Source of the DNA: Lytechinus variegatus
Lineage: Eukaryota > Echinodermata > Echinoidea > Temnopleuroida > Toxopneustidae
Length of the DNA stretch: 64,000 bases
Direction of reading: 5' to 3'
Assembly: GCF_018143015.1 (NCBI RefSeq)
Contig: NC_054746.1
Location: forward strand, 16,545,532-16,609,531
The position numbers and the translations under genes are program-made. Each line of letters begins with the position of its first letter. The stretch's first letter is position 1. The notes under the pieces were generated by a model, which saw only the letters and a list, made by a program, of their open reading frames with translations, had not been told where the DNA came from and did no database searches. Below, piece by piece: positions 38,563-49,600 of the stretch.

Positions 38563-41500
38563 TTAACTCTTGTTCTCCTCTTTATGCAATGAACAATGTT
38601 CATGTCGATAGGTCATGTAATTTTGAACGTCCTTCTTGAAGCCAAACTTGGTGTAGAAAGCCATATTTTCTGTCTTGCACTCGAGAGCCGTTTTGTAGCA
38701 GCCAACCTGTTGACTTAGTAATGTAAGTGTTTCTACCATCCTATAATAAAAACAAACAATTGAATAATATTCACTACATTAATGTTGTAATTCTAAAGGT
38801 AAGAAGGGCATCTTGCATTTAAGCTAGCTTTGCACATTGGTATGGCTCTGCAAAGTTGGTTTTAATATCTTGACTGCTCAAATTATATTCTCCCATTGTT
38901 GCTGCTATCAATCCATTTTCTTATAAAGGAATTCAGTTGAAGCCTTATAAATATTCTGAAATGATTACATGATTTGTCCAATGAATGTACTTTACTGTCA
39001 AAGTTAAGATAACTTGTACATTTTTTAGAATATTCCTGGCAGTAGCACCTAAAGTAAAATACATTATTAATATAGCGGCAATGATGACTTTCTGACATTG
39101 AAGTGCGCAATATATTTGTGATAAGATAACATATTGAAATCTGTGCATGTACTTCAAATAATTAGCCTGCAATGACATCTGACCTCAATTTAGCAACCAT
39201 ATTTGTAATAAAAACTTCACGGCATATGACATTTCTGCTGATACATTATAGAAAAATCTATTGCTCATTAATGATCAAGAATAAGTATATTTAAGCAACT
39301 TCCCAGAGGTCAGAGAAAGAGCTTTAAATCAGCAAAACCATATTATTTCATATAAAGCCACAATATTCTCTACTTACAACTTTCCTAATTGTCTTCCCCT
39401 GTACTCTTCTTTCACCACTATTTCATCCAAGTTTCCTTTCTGAAATAAAAAGGAAAAGGAATAATAAAAATTTACAAAAATGCAAAGTAGAATGCTGAAC
39501 AAAAACAGACATATCACGCTTGTAACCAAGGACTATAGTGATGGAAACTCTAGTGCCCGAAACATTGCCATGGGTTTGTAGGGTCGAAAACTAATTGATT
39601 TTCAGGGCTTAAAACGTTCAAAGTATACTTTTCATATCATATTATTTATCAGTGAAAATAGATGCTGGTCAGAAATTGGACATAGAAGATTGTTCTTGCC
39701 AATGACATGCAGTGTCAGTAAATATTACATTACTAACAATTTGTATCAGTTATGTACACACAACTGTAAAGCAAAGGGTGCACCATGCATCCCAACACAG
39801 TTCCAGAGTAACTCAAAACCATAGGGCCTTCCTAGCATTTCGTTGAGTGACAATTTTCACTTTCAGGGCTTAAACTACAATATTTTTCTGAAGGATCAAA
39901 TTTTCCAAAGGGTACATATCTATTATACAGTGCGTCCCACATAAAACCAAACCAAGATTCAACGATGATCACAACTTAATCACAAATAAAATAGACAAAT
40001 GACCTATTAAAGTTTAGAGTCTCCTCTTTTAGCTGGTATACACATGTAAGTAGGTTTCTCAACCATACATGAGTGAGCAAAACAATTTGAAGATATTTAC
40101 CGGTAGTTCTGTTTCTTCGAAAATGCTTGTATTGCCATAATTTTATTAAAAAAACATGTTTTCACCAGTTTTCCACCGAAGCTAAAGCATGGCTGACAAA
40201 AGACTTTTTGTATGTCAAGTAAGTCTGAAATCTAGCCTGTAAAACCTCTTTACTTTATGAAATTATGGGAATCCAAGTCTTATTTCAAATAAACAGAACT
40301 TTGTGCTTTCTTGACCATTTTTGTAAAGAAGATATTGAACTTTTTGACTGCATGCCAAGTGGCTTTTTGGGATCCTTCCTTCAAATGTTTTTGCTCACTC
40401 ATGCTTGAATGTGGAATAATCTAATTTATTTCAGATGAAAGAGTTTATGGTATATGGTATTTTTTGGTGGGAAGCACCACTGGCATTCCTAAAGGAAAAA
40501 CTTTGACAAAAAAAAAGGTCTTCAACCGATAATCAAGTATTTATTACCAGAAAAAAAATTGACAGGCAAAAAAATTTATTAATTTGGCTTCTCAAAAGGG
40601 GGGGAGGCACGTCCTGGATCAGTTGTGACTCCTCAGGGGGAGCAGGGATTCGTCCCCTGCATAAGTTGTGACTCGTCAGGGGGGGAGACTGCTTCCTCTG
40701 TACCCCCCCCCCCATTAGGTAAGCTAGTGGGAAGCACTGTATACTACAAATGGGAAAAATATATAAGGGCACATTCACAAGCAATCGCCAAGGCCAGTCA
40801 ACGGGGCGCACAAGGCTATGGTCTTTGATGGTCCTGGACTAATACAAGCCCTGCAATTTTCATCATAATATATTCATTTGATTTAGGGGTATATTGTGTC
40901 CATATGTATTACTGAAATTTGGGGGAGAAAAAGACATGCCCTATGTTTTTCCAAGTAAATCTTCAAGAATAACAAAGTAGGAGAAAAAAGTAGGTAAGCA
41001 TTGCCTTGAAAAGAGAGGATAACACGTGTCCCCCAATCAAATACCCTGGTGCTGCCAACCTGCCGTTCCACACATGGTGCAACCATAAGAAAATTGGGTA
41101 GCATTGACAGCTCCCTTCCCTGACTGATGAAATATCTGGGTTTATGGCTTTGTTTCACTGATGAATTTGAGCTTGGTCTCAATAACTCCAACTGCATCTT
41201 AAAACCAATGTAATTTATTTCAATTTTACAATATTTAAATATCATAGGGATTTCTCATTACCCCCTTTCCGAAATACTTAATTATTAATTTACCAAAGCA
41301 TTTGATCCATCTTTACCTTTGAGCACATATGAATAAATTTGAAGTCTATTCCTAATGTTCCTGAGGCCACCACCTGACCAGTGTTTGTGTCTTCTATAAC
41401 GATGATGTAATAAGAGTTTGGACAAGCTTTGTAGGCAAGGAATTGTTCTAAAAGGAAACAAAGAGAAAGAATATAAATTATTTTGGGCTATTGATGTAAT

Positions 41501-44500
41501 TGTATTTAATTGTTAATCACAATGAAATAAGGTTTGAAAAGAAGACAATTTACTCGTCTTTAATTTCATATAAAAATTGAGTAAATTTGATGAAAAGGAA
41601 TAATACATTTATTTAATGGAATGAGAATATTGTGAGCAAATACAGGCAACTTTAACAGAATATCTTTAAACTAAGCCTGATACAATGAAAACAGAAATCC
41701 ATCAAAACCCCCACCACATTTGAAATAGTGTTGATGGTGATGATGATAATAATAAAAATAATTATCATCAATTCATCATCATAATAATAATAACCAATAA
41801 CATCAAGGAAATGTTTGTAATCCATTTTTTTGCTTAAGCAGTATCCTTTGAAATTGAGTTCATACTTAAAAACCACAAGAATGCAATAGATACCTTCAAA
41901 GAGTTCCCTTGACACATTGCCAACCGTTGTAAGCTGTGACAGCAGTTGCAGGTACCCTGAGAAATAGAAAACAAACACAATGAACACCAACCCCTATTCA
42001 TAAATCAACTCACTTCACATAACTACCATGTGTTTCAGTAACAAACTGTATAATATTCTCAATTTTTTGAATGGGGAAATATTGAATACATTTCATAAAA
42101 CAGCCACTAAGATAATTACTGGTAATGGAATGTTACCAGTTGTAAGTGGATTAGACCATGGACCCAAGTAATTGGAATAATCCATTACTCCAAACACGTT
42201 AAAATATTTCATGGATTGTAGGGTTGTGAATATCAATGCATGTTTCTTCTTTGAAACAAAAAGACAAGTAGATCAGAGTAATGCAGAGAAATAATCTGCC
42301 TGCATTCAGACTTTCCCCTAGGTATCCCTAGATAGTAATGTGAAAAAAGCATATCAATACATGTTTGTATGTGAAATAAATCACTGGCTTCTTGATTGTG
42401 GGGTGGGGGGTGGGGTGGCTTTAGGGCAAGTCCACCCCAGCAAAAAGGTGATTTAAATGAAGAAAAAAAATCAAACTAGCGTAACCCTGAAAATTTCATT
42501 AAAATCAGAAATAAGTAGGCCTATTCATTTACAAGGGAACAATGTCACACACTCACTACTTCTTTTGTATTTCATTCTTCATTCATTTCCTCATTATAAA
42601 TGTGTGACAAGATTTCAATATCCACTGAAAATGTGGGCTTGCCATTGTTCCAATCTATTAAGACATTTCCTCATCGAATCTGCAAATACGGAAATATTCT
42701 CCATTTCATACATGCAAAAAAATACAAAAGAAATAATGAGTGGTCAACACCATTAGTTCTAAAATTGTATTCATTTAAAGGACAAGTCCACCCCAACAAA
42801 AACTTGATTTGAATAAAAAGAAAAAATCAACAAGCATAACACTGAAAATTTCATCAAAATCGGAAAATAAGAAAGTTATGGCATTTTAAAGTTTTGCTTC
42901 ATTTCACAAAACAGTTATATGCACATCTCGGTCGGTATGGAACTGATGACATCACTCACTCACTAGTTCTTTTGTATTTTATTATATGAAATATTTTTAT
43001 TTTCTCCTCATTGTCATGTGAAATGAAGTTTCATTCCTCCCTGAACACGTGAAATTCCATGATTTTAACATTTTGTGCTTTAGGCAAGGAGGTCCTAATC
43101 GTCAAATTCATAAAAATTGAAATATTGTATAATTCAAACAATAAAAAACAAAAGAAATAGTGAGTGACATCATCGACTCTCTCATTTGGATGTTACTGGC
43201 TCGTTCATATAACTATTTTGTTAAAAATAAGCGAAACTATGAAATGTCATAACTTTCTTATTTTACATCCGATTTTGATGAAATTTTCAGCATTGTGCTT
43301 GTCTGATTTTTCTCTATTGATTCAAATCAACATTTTTCTGAGGTGGACTTGACCTTTGATATCTAGTTTTTATATGCATATGTATTATTTATTCTCTTGT
43401 TTCATATTTATATTTCATTGCAAATCATGCATTAAACTGTTTAATAGTAAAAAACAATTTTAAAATACTTTGATAAATTATTTCTATTTTATATCTGACT
43501 TCAATGAAATCTTCAGCATTATGCTTTTTTCTCATTTGATTCAAATCCACTTTTGATTAAAGTGGATTTGCACTTAAAAATTTAGATATAAATTTCAGAA
43601 ATAACTGATACTTCAAACAATATATGTACTTATATATTATAAAAAATCAATATATAATAACTCATATTTGAATTAATCCTAGGTAAACTACAATAATAAA
43701 TATTTTAACTAGGAGATCTAATCCTAAAAATTACCGGTAATACAATTATTAATAGATGAATCAATCTGTACTCTACCTTTGTCATAATCTCCTATATGAA
43801 GTGGTCTCATTAATAAATCAGTTCCAGGATTCGCAGGACTAATGGGTGGCTTGAAGGATACTTTTGAAATACTTTCAAAATCTTCTTTGAGTTTCTCTAA
43901 TACAGATGGATCAAACATTGGTATCTCTTCCCTACCATTCTGCAAAAAAAAAATATAAATCTATATATATGTTTTCTGTGTAGCCTGTAGGATAAATAAG
44001 TTAACATAAACTGATTAATAGCAGGGATGAGACATCAATTATCATCTTCAGTAGGTGCACAATTGAGACTCCAATAAGCTAGGAAGACAATCTCTAATAT
44101 TGGAGACTTGCTTGCAAAAGGATAAAAGAAACAACACCAACAAGGCAGTAATTCTCTACCAAAATTTTGTCTTACTGAGGTCAAAAGCCCATTTGTTTTG
44201 TGTGTGTAAGATAACATCCAACATAAAATGTAAGTAGACAGTGAATTTAGTATGATGTAAAAAATATGGACTGGTGAAGTGGATCATGGAGATGATTTTT
44301 CACAAGGAATTTTTATATATCAGTTGATATTATCACATTTCTGTTTGACACAGTCCTAATTAATTTCACACGCAAATGTAAAAAAAAAATGGTCCTGTTG
44401 GTCTCGTAAACTGGAGACTGCATTGTCTCTGATTTTTTTTTATATACCTTCTCCTTCATTTCTTGATCTTCCTCTGGCTCTAGTTTTAGTAGTACATGTA

Positions 44501-45074
44501 TAAGCTCATTAAGATCAGAATCAAATGTTAAAACAAGTCAAAATGCAGAATTATCTACAAAAATTTAAAAATACAAAAATATCTATCAAGATAGTCTCTC
44601 CCGGCTTTATCATGGTTTAAGTCACCACTCCATTCACTACCGTTTCTTTTGTCAGTGGCGCGGTGCCGACTTCTTTCCGCTCCCATCCCATTGACTTTGT
44701 AAAGCTGTACACAACCACTCAAGTCAAGAACACACACACAAGAAGAGGGGCGACAAATTTCGCGATAAGGCCTTTATTGGCCATGCACCTCTACTCATCA
44801 TGACCATAATAATGTGGGCATTAACATAAAAGACAAGACAACAAGTCTTTACTGTCGACATTGCGTTGTTTCCAAAAAATGGGCCTCATGCCCAGACTAA
44901 TGCTAGTAGTAGGGAGTAGGGCCTAGCTAGCTACGCGGAAGTTCCGGCGCAGGAGACTCTGCGTTTCTAGCAATGGCGGTGCAGGTGGCCGTTGTCATGT
45001 CAGACTTTCTATTTACTTACATACAAACTACATAAATATAGATAAAAATAAAATGACGCTGTAATTACCTCCAT
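38563..45074 (-). CDS. GNPNAT1: Glucosamine 6-phosphate N-acetyltransferase
   Basis: The exons are 45074-45069 (ATG GAG only; least certain), 43939-43777, 41956-41894, 41447-41317, 39439-39378 and 38740-38563. All join in frame with GT-AG introns to give about 200 residues (human 184). The enzyme acetylates glucosamine-6-phosphate with acetyl-CoA to give GlcNAc-6-P in UDP-GlcNAc synthesis. Visible blocks are EIPMFDPSVL, LLMRPLHIGDYDKGYLQLL, YYIIVIEDTNTGQVVASGTL, KFIHMCSK, the acetyl-CoA loop EEYRGRQLGKLMVETL, and YKTALECKTENMAFYTKFGF (the C-terminal GNAT strand and helix). Introns are stuffed with MITEs. The 5' end may instead use an exon at 44,448-44,554 (see separate entry). It is head to head with CRLS1. 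Confidence 0.93.
42418..43580. mobile_element. Cluster of family B palindromic MITEs in GNPNAT1 intron 2
   Basis: A partial copy starts at 42,424 (GGGCAAGTCCACCCC). A full copy spans about 42,777-43,357, from AAAGGACAAGTCCACCCC to the inverse GAGGTGGACTTGACCTTT. A further right-arm remnant follows to about 43,580. In the full copy the two halves are inverse images (for example 'ttcatcaaaatcgg' and 'ccgattttgatgaa'). The 42,777 copy is the best reference for the family. Confidence 0.75.
44448..44554 (-). other. Alternative 5' exon of GNPNAT1, tentative
   Basis: On the minus strand a T-rich acceptor ends in TTTTTGTAG at 44,555, and a donor GAGAAG|GTATAT lies at 44,448. Its last codons, ATG AAG GAG AAG (from 44,459), join in phase 0 to the second GNPNAT1 exon and would give an MKEKNGREE start. 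Splicing it after the ATG GAG exon would meet a stop, so the two starts look mutually exclusive. The open stretch LNELIHVLLKLEPEEDQEMK just before is protein-like but has no good acceptor. Confidence 0.3.
44640..44790 (+). repeat. Dispersed repeat R copy 2
   Basis: It matches the segment at 28,331-28,480 in block order ('tttgtcagtggcgc', 'gacttctttcc', 'cccattgactttgtaaa', a CA-rich stretch, 'gataaggcc'). It lies about 300 bases downstream of the GNPNAT1 start, inside intron 1. Confidence 0.55.
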
Positions 45075-46568
45075 GATAGACGAGACTTATCGGTTTTTAA
45101 GGCAGATATAATTAAGTTTCTTTCTTTTTTTACTGCTCGCAGCGCAGCCTACATGTACCTTTCCGAGCTAGCTGACCATTATCTTGTTGACGTGGGCAAC
45201 TTGGAATGTTAGGTGGTATTTTTTCTGGAAATTAACAAAAGACATATTACAAAAATTGAATGAATTTTATATATAAATTATTTGATACAGCAAGAAAAGT
45301 TTTTAAATGGTTTAAATTCATTTCATTTCCTAAAAAAAATAAATAAATGATCTTACCCGGCAATTAATATAACGAACGAGCTTCTGTTGAATTCAACATG
45401 GCAGCTTGCACATCCGTGCGAAAAATAGATTTTACCATTCTCTCTTCATGTATTAATTGTCTTTAAAACATATAAAATCTTTATTCGGGTTTTTATTTGT
45501 GTATTTGTTATCATCCCCTATGTACCTCCAATATTTGAATTGAAAACAAATCCTGATTAGCGAGATTAGGCTCTTTCTCAGGACACACTGCATGCTCTGC
45601 CTGGCTGGACCTGCTGCAAGAGATTCATCGCCGCCCGGACCATCCCGATCGATCCCCAGCCTTGGGCCCATGGGCATTCGCTCAGCTCCGGTGAGTCGAC
45701 TGGCATAGCATAGCCGTATTCTGAACTCAGAGTATCAGGTTTAACTTAAACCGTGGTTCAACTATGGTGTATGCCATGGAGAGCCAACTAATATTGGAGC
45801 ACAAATTTCTAACTACACATAATTTAGTGACTCACAGTCACAGCTACACATGATCATGATGATATTGATGCCCAAATAAATATAGAAATATTAAGCCGCA
45901 AGCATTTTATTACGGTTCAGTTCTGGATGCAGGATCTTCTGAGTCCAGCTCCTGGTGATAAACAGTGACGTGTGAAAAATTAGCGCGGTCCGGGGGAGGA
46001 ACTTTATAATCAAATCTAAATTTTTTAGTAACTTAAGGTTAATCTCAATATCTGTTTTATCAGAACCACAATGCATCATGGGATCAAAAAGGGGACTGTT
46101 ATAAGTTTTCTTAAGGGTTTTGAGCTGGAGCAATTATGTAAATGGGTTACAATATTTTGGGACCCTTTTGGCACTATAGCCAGGGTCATATCTTAATAAT
46201 ATTGAACATAAAAAACTTGAAAATATTAAAAGTAGAGGAGTGTTTACTCACTGTCTGTTATCGCCTTCGTGCCTTGTTTGTCATCATAGCCAAGCTACAA
46301 GGCCCGTATAGAGGGCGACAATATCATGAGCAGTGCTAACTTCGATGAAAATGATAATTGCATCAGCCAATAAATATCATGAATCCTACCTTAAAATTCA
46401 ACATGTTTAGACAAAGTAAGGCAAGTGTTATTCATATCTTTTAAGACATCGACATGCATGACATGTACATTCAAATTGTGTCTCAATTTTTTTAAATCTT
46501 TTATATCCGCCCTACCTTCCTCTGTCTCGTGTTCTCTCTCTATCTTCTCCCTCCCTTCTCTCACTCAG
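45075..46568. promoter_or_regulatory. Shared promoter region and CRLS1 non-coding first exon
   Basis: GNPNAT1 leaves to the left from 45,074 and a CRLS1 5' exon to the right ends at 45,690 (GCTCCG|GTGAGT). The two 5' ends therefore lie within roughly 0.6 kb, an arrangement typical of bidirectional promoters. The segment 45,590-45,690 is CpG-bearing. The intron to the acceptor at 46,568 (CTCTCACTCAG) has no recognisable repeat. No TATA box was seen for either gene. Confidence 0.5.
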
Positions 46569-46616
46569 ATGGAAATAGCAGAAGATCATGTCTTTCATGA
46601 GGCTACTGTCATTTAA
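45670..46616 (+). other. Upstream ORF overlapping the CRLS1 start
   Basis: If 45,690 is spliced to 46,569, ATG at 45,670 reads MGIRSAP and continues as [15 protein letters not shown] to TAA at 46,614-46,616. That gives 22 codons, out of frame with CRLS1 and ending 26 bases beyond its ATG at 46,588. An overlapping uORF of this kind usually lowers translation of the main frame. It depends on the inferred splice. Confidence 0.35.
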
Positions 46617-49600
46617 GCGATTACCACTGCAGCGAGTCACTCCTTGGGTTGCAGTGACCGACTGGGATCAACTTCAGAGACAAAGTTACCTTGTATCAGC
46701 TAGACCATGTCTTTGTTTCTTCTCAAACACAACTCATCCTAGCAATGATAAGCCAAAGACAAGATGTCGTAGGCAGCGAGAAGAAGCATTTCAAGTGAAG
46801 CTTGGCTATGCATTACTCAAGCAGGGTGGAGTAAATCTACTGCGACAGGCCAAGAAGAAGGGGGCCAATGATTTCGAAGAGACAAAGAAGAAAGTTCAAG
46901 AGCAGGTTGAAAAGAGCAAGATTAAAGTAAAGGAATTGGTAAGTTGGGATATTCATGTGAATTTTGTCAGTGTCTTGATACTACAACTTTCAGATGGTGG
47001 GGATCATCATACTTGAAGTATTTGAGTTAAATTAGATAAAAATGATCAATAACTTTGCTATTAATGTGGACACAAATTTCATATTTCGCAGCCTGCTCAT
47101 GTATTTACAATCAAAATTCACGAAAGTGGGTTAACCTTGACCCATGAGATAAATTCAACATCTGGGCATGTTTAATTTGCATTTCCCGAAAATGGGTAAA
47201 AGTCACACATTAAATAGCATGATGTGATGTGAAATGTGTTAATGACATGCTTTGATGCAACTAAACCTTTGTGAATTTTGATCTCTTTGTTAACATTTTG
47301 CATAAATCAATCTCCTTTTTTGTACATTTTCAGAGAGAGAACATTTTCACGATCCCAAACTTGCTGACGACGATGCGGCTAGCTCTGTCTCCTTACATTG
47401 GTTACCTTGTGATCAATGAGCAGTATTTACTCGGATCTTCACTCTTTCTTCTCGCTGGGCTATCTGATCTGGTAATTTGCTTTTTGTCTTTTTTTACACA
47501 TTTTTCACACAATATAACAATATTTTAATGTTTTCATGAACATTATTCTGTAGGCTTTTTTTTCTTGCTGCAAGTTATCAGCATTTCTTGCTGCAAGTCA
47601 TCAGCATTTCTTGATTTCTTAACATGTGATTACAAAACCCAATGCCATATATTGCAAAGCAGGAAACAAAGATACAAAGATATCAGTAAACAACATTCTT
47701 TGTGTGCAAAAACCATTTTATTATCTTGGAATATTTACTTGTTTTTTTTTACTCTTGTCAGTCTTGTGACATTCATATTTGAAAACTTTCCCTTTTGACC
47801 ATCAATCAGTTTTACTGACTCTTTATGAAATAGTATTAATAAAAGAAATTTTATTATGCTTGCAGATTTCACTTTTCTTGCATTAAACTTTTCTTTTCTC
47901 TCTTTATTTCACAGCTAGATGGGTGGATAGCAAGGAATTTTGAAAATCAGCAATCCGTACTTGGTTCAATAATTGATCCTCTGGCTGATAAATGTCTCAT
48001 CAGTATTCTCACTGTCAGCTTGACCTATAGTGACCTTATTCCATGTGAGTATAGTCTTGTTGACCGGCGCCCTCATCTCAAGTTCCAATTTTTTTATTGA
48101 AGCGGAGCCGTGGTGTGGTTCTGACACTCGCCTTGTAAACTGAGGGTCGTGTGTTCGAATCCCACTGCGGTCTGGCTTCCTTTGGCAAGGCGTTAATCAC
48201 TTAATACACACTTTGCCACTCTTGACCCAGGTGCTTAGTGGGTACCCGGTTGGATGTGAAAGCCATTGTAGCTTATCCAGTACTGTGTGCGCCTCACATG
48301 CTACTGACTGGAATACTCCCCAGGGAGTGGAAGATGTGCACAGATTGTGTGCGGGAATGACTGATTGAATTCGATAACCAGGGTAATAATGTATCTGTGA
48401 AGTGCTTAGACTCAATGTCTTAAGCTCTATATAAAAGCGGATTATTATTATTTCAACCATAAAATACAATATAATATATCAAGCATCAAACAAATTATAT
48501 GCTCTCCGCTCCTTGAAATAAGTTCAAGTCTTAAGTTTTTGTTCAAGACTCAAGTTTTAGTTACTTTCTTTGCTGCTGCTTGACAAAGTTTGCTCCAAAG
48601 ATTGATAGCACATGTATGTGTGTTCTGTGATGTCCTCCCAAATAATCCATTGACTCCTGATTTTTTAATAAAATATAAATCAAATTCCAAGTGATAAGTT
48701 TCACTAAATGGAGATAGCATGGGAATATCACAGACAGGGAAATAAAGGCAGGATAGTAGAACTGTTGTGCCATCAAATGCTTTATGTTGAGGTCTGCTAG
48801 TTCACAAAGTGAGGGTCTGTATCAAATATATTTTTATATTATCATTTAAAGGGTACTCTGGGCTGAAAAAGATTAAAAATTAACTCATTGAAATGCTGAA
48901 AATTTCATCAAAATCTAATAACAAATAGCAAAGTTATTTAATTTTAATCCTAAAACTGCTGGGGGAGGTTGAATCAACTTCCCCTTTGAGGTTTCCCGTG
49001 ACCATTCCACTCCGCGACATTTTCGACCAAGTCATTTGCAGACTCTTTACTTTTAAGTCTTGTGCATTGTTTTAGACCAAATTTATGATGTCTGGTTATG
49101 TGGTTGCAACATTACACAAGTGCATGTCAGACCCAAAATTGCTCAAAAACGTGATTTTGTGTACAAAGTCAATGTAATCTTATTCATCTTAATCTCATCA
49201 ACTGAAATTAGTTTATTTTAGCATTATTATGCTTCAAAAAGCTTCTGCTATAGATTTGGAGAAAAAAACAAAGAAGAAAAGGTATAAAAACAAAGAGATA
49301 CATAAGAAATTCATAAAACAATAAAATACATAAGAAATTTATTTCCAAACCAGATTTTTTTAATTTGTAATCATTAGCAATGGCATACAGAATATTAATT
49401 CCAAAATTAGCATTCTTGGAGCTTTTTTAGTAAATTAGTGCAAAAAGTATGATTTACGCATAAATTTGCATTATTAATTCATTAAAAAGATCCTTATTAT
49501 TTTTAGTAAAATTATACAGCCTTGTAGATCACATCCTACACTATTGTCATGCCAATTTCACAGTGTTCGTGTAATCGGCGGCAAAGATCTCAAGGGGATG

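Noticed and set aside
46142-46339. Coding exon upstream of CRLS1
   Set aside because: It lies in the inferred first intron, lacks splice sites in phase with CRLS1, and has no family resemblance.
48121-48170. tRNA gene (B box GTTCGAATCCC)
   Set aside because: No cloverleaf or anticodon arm. The sequence continues into a SINE body with a matching second copy at 49,958.
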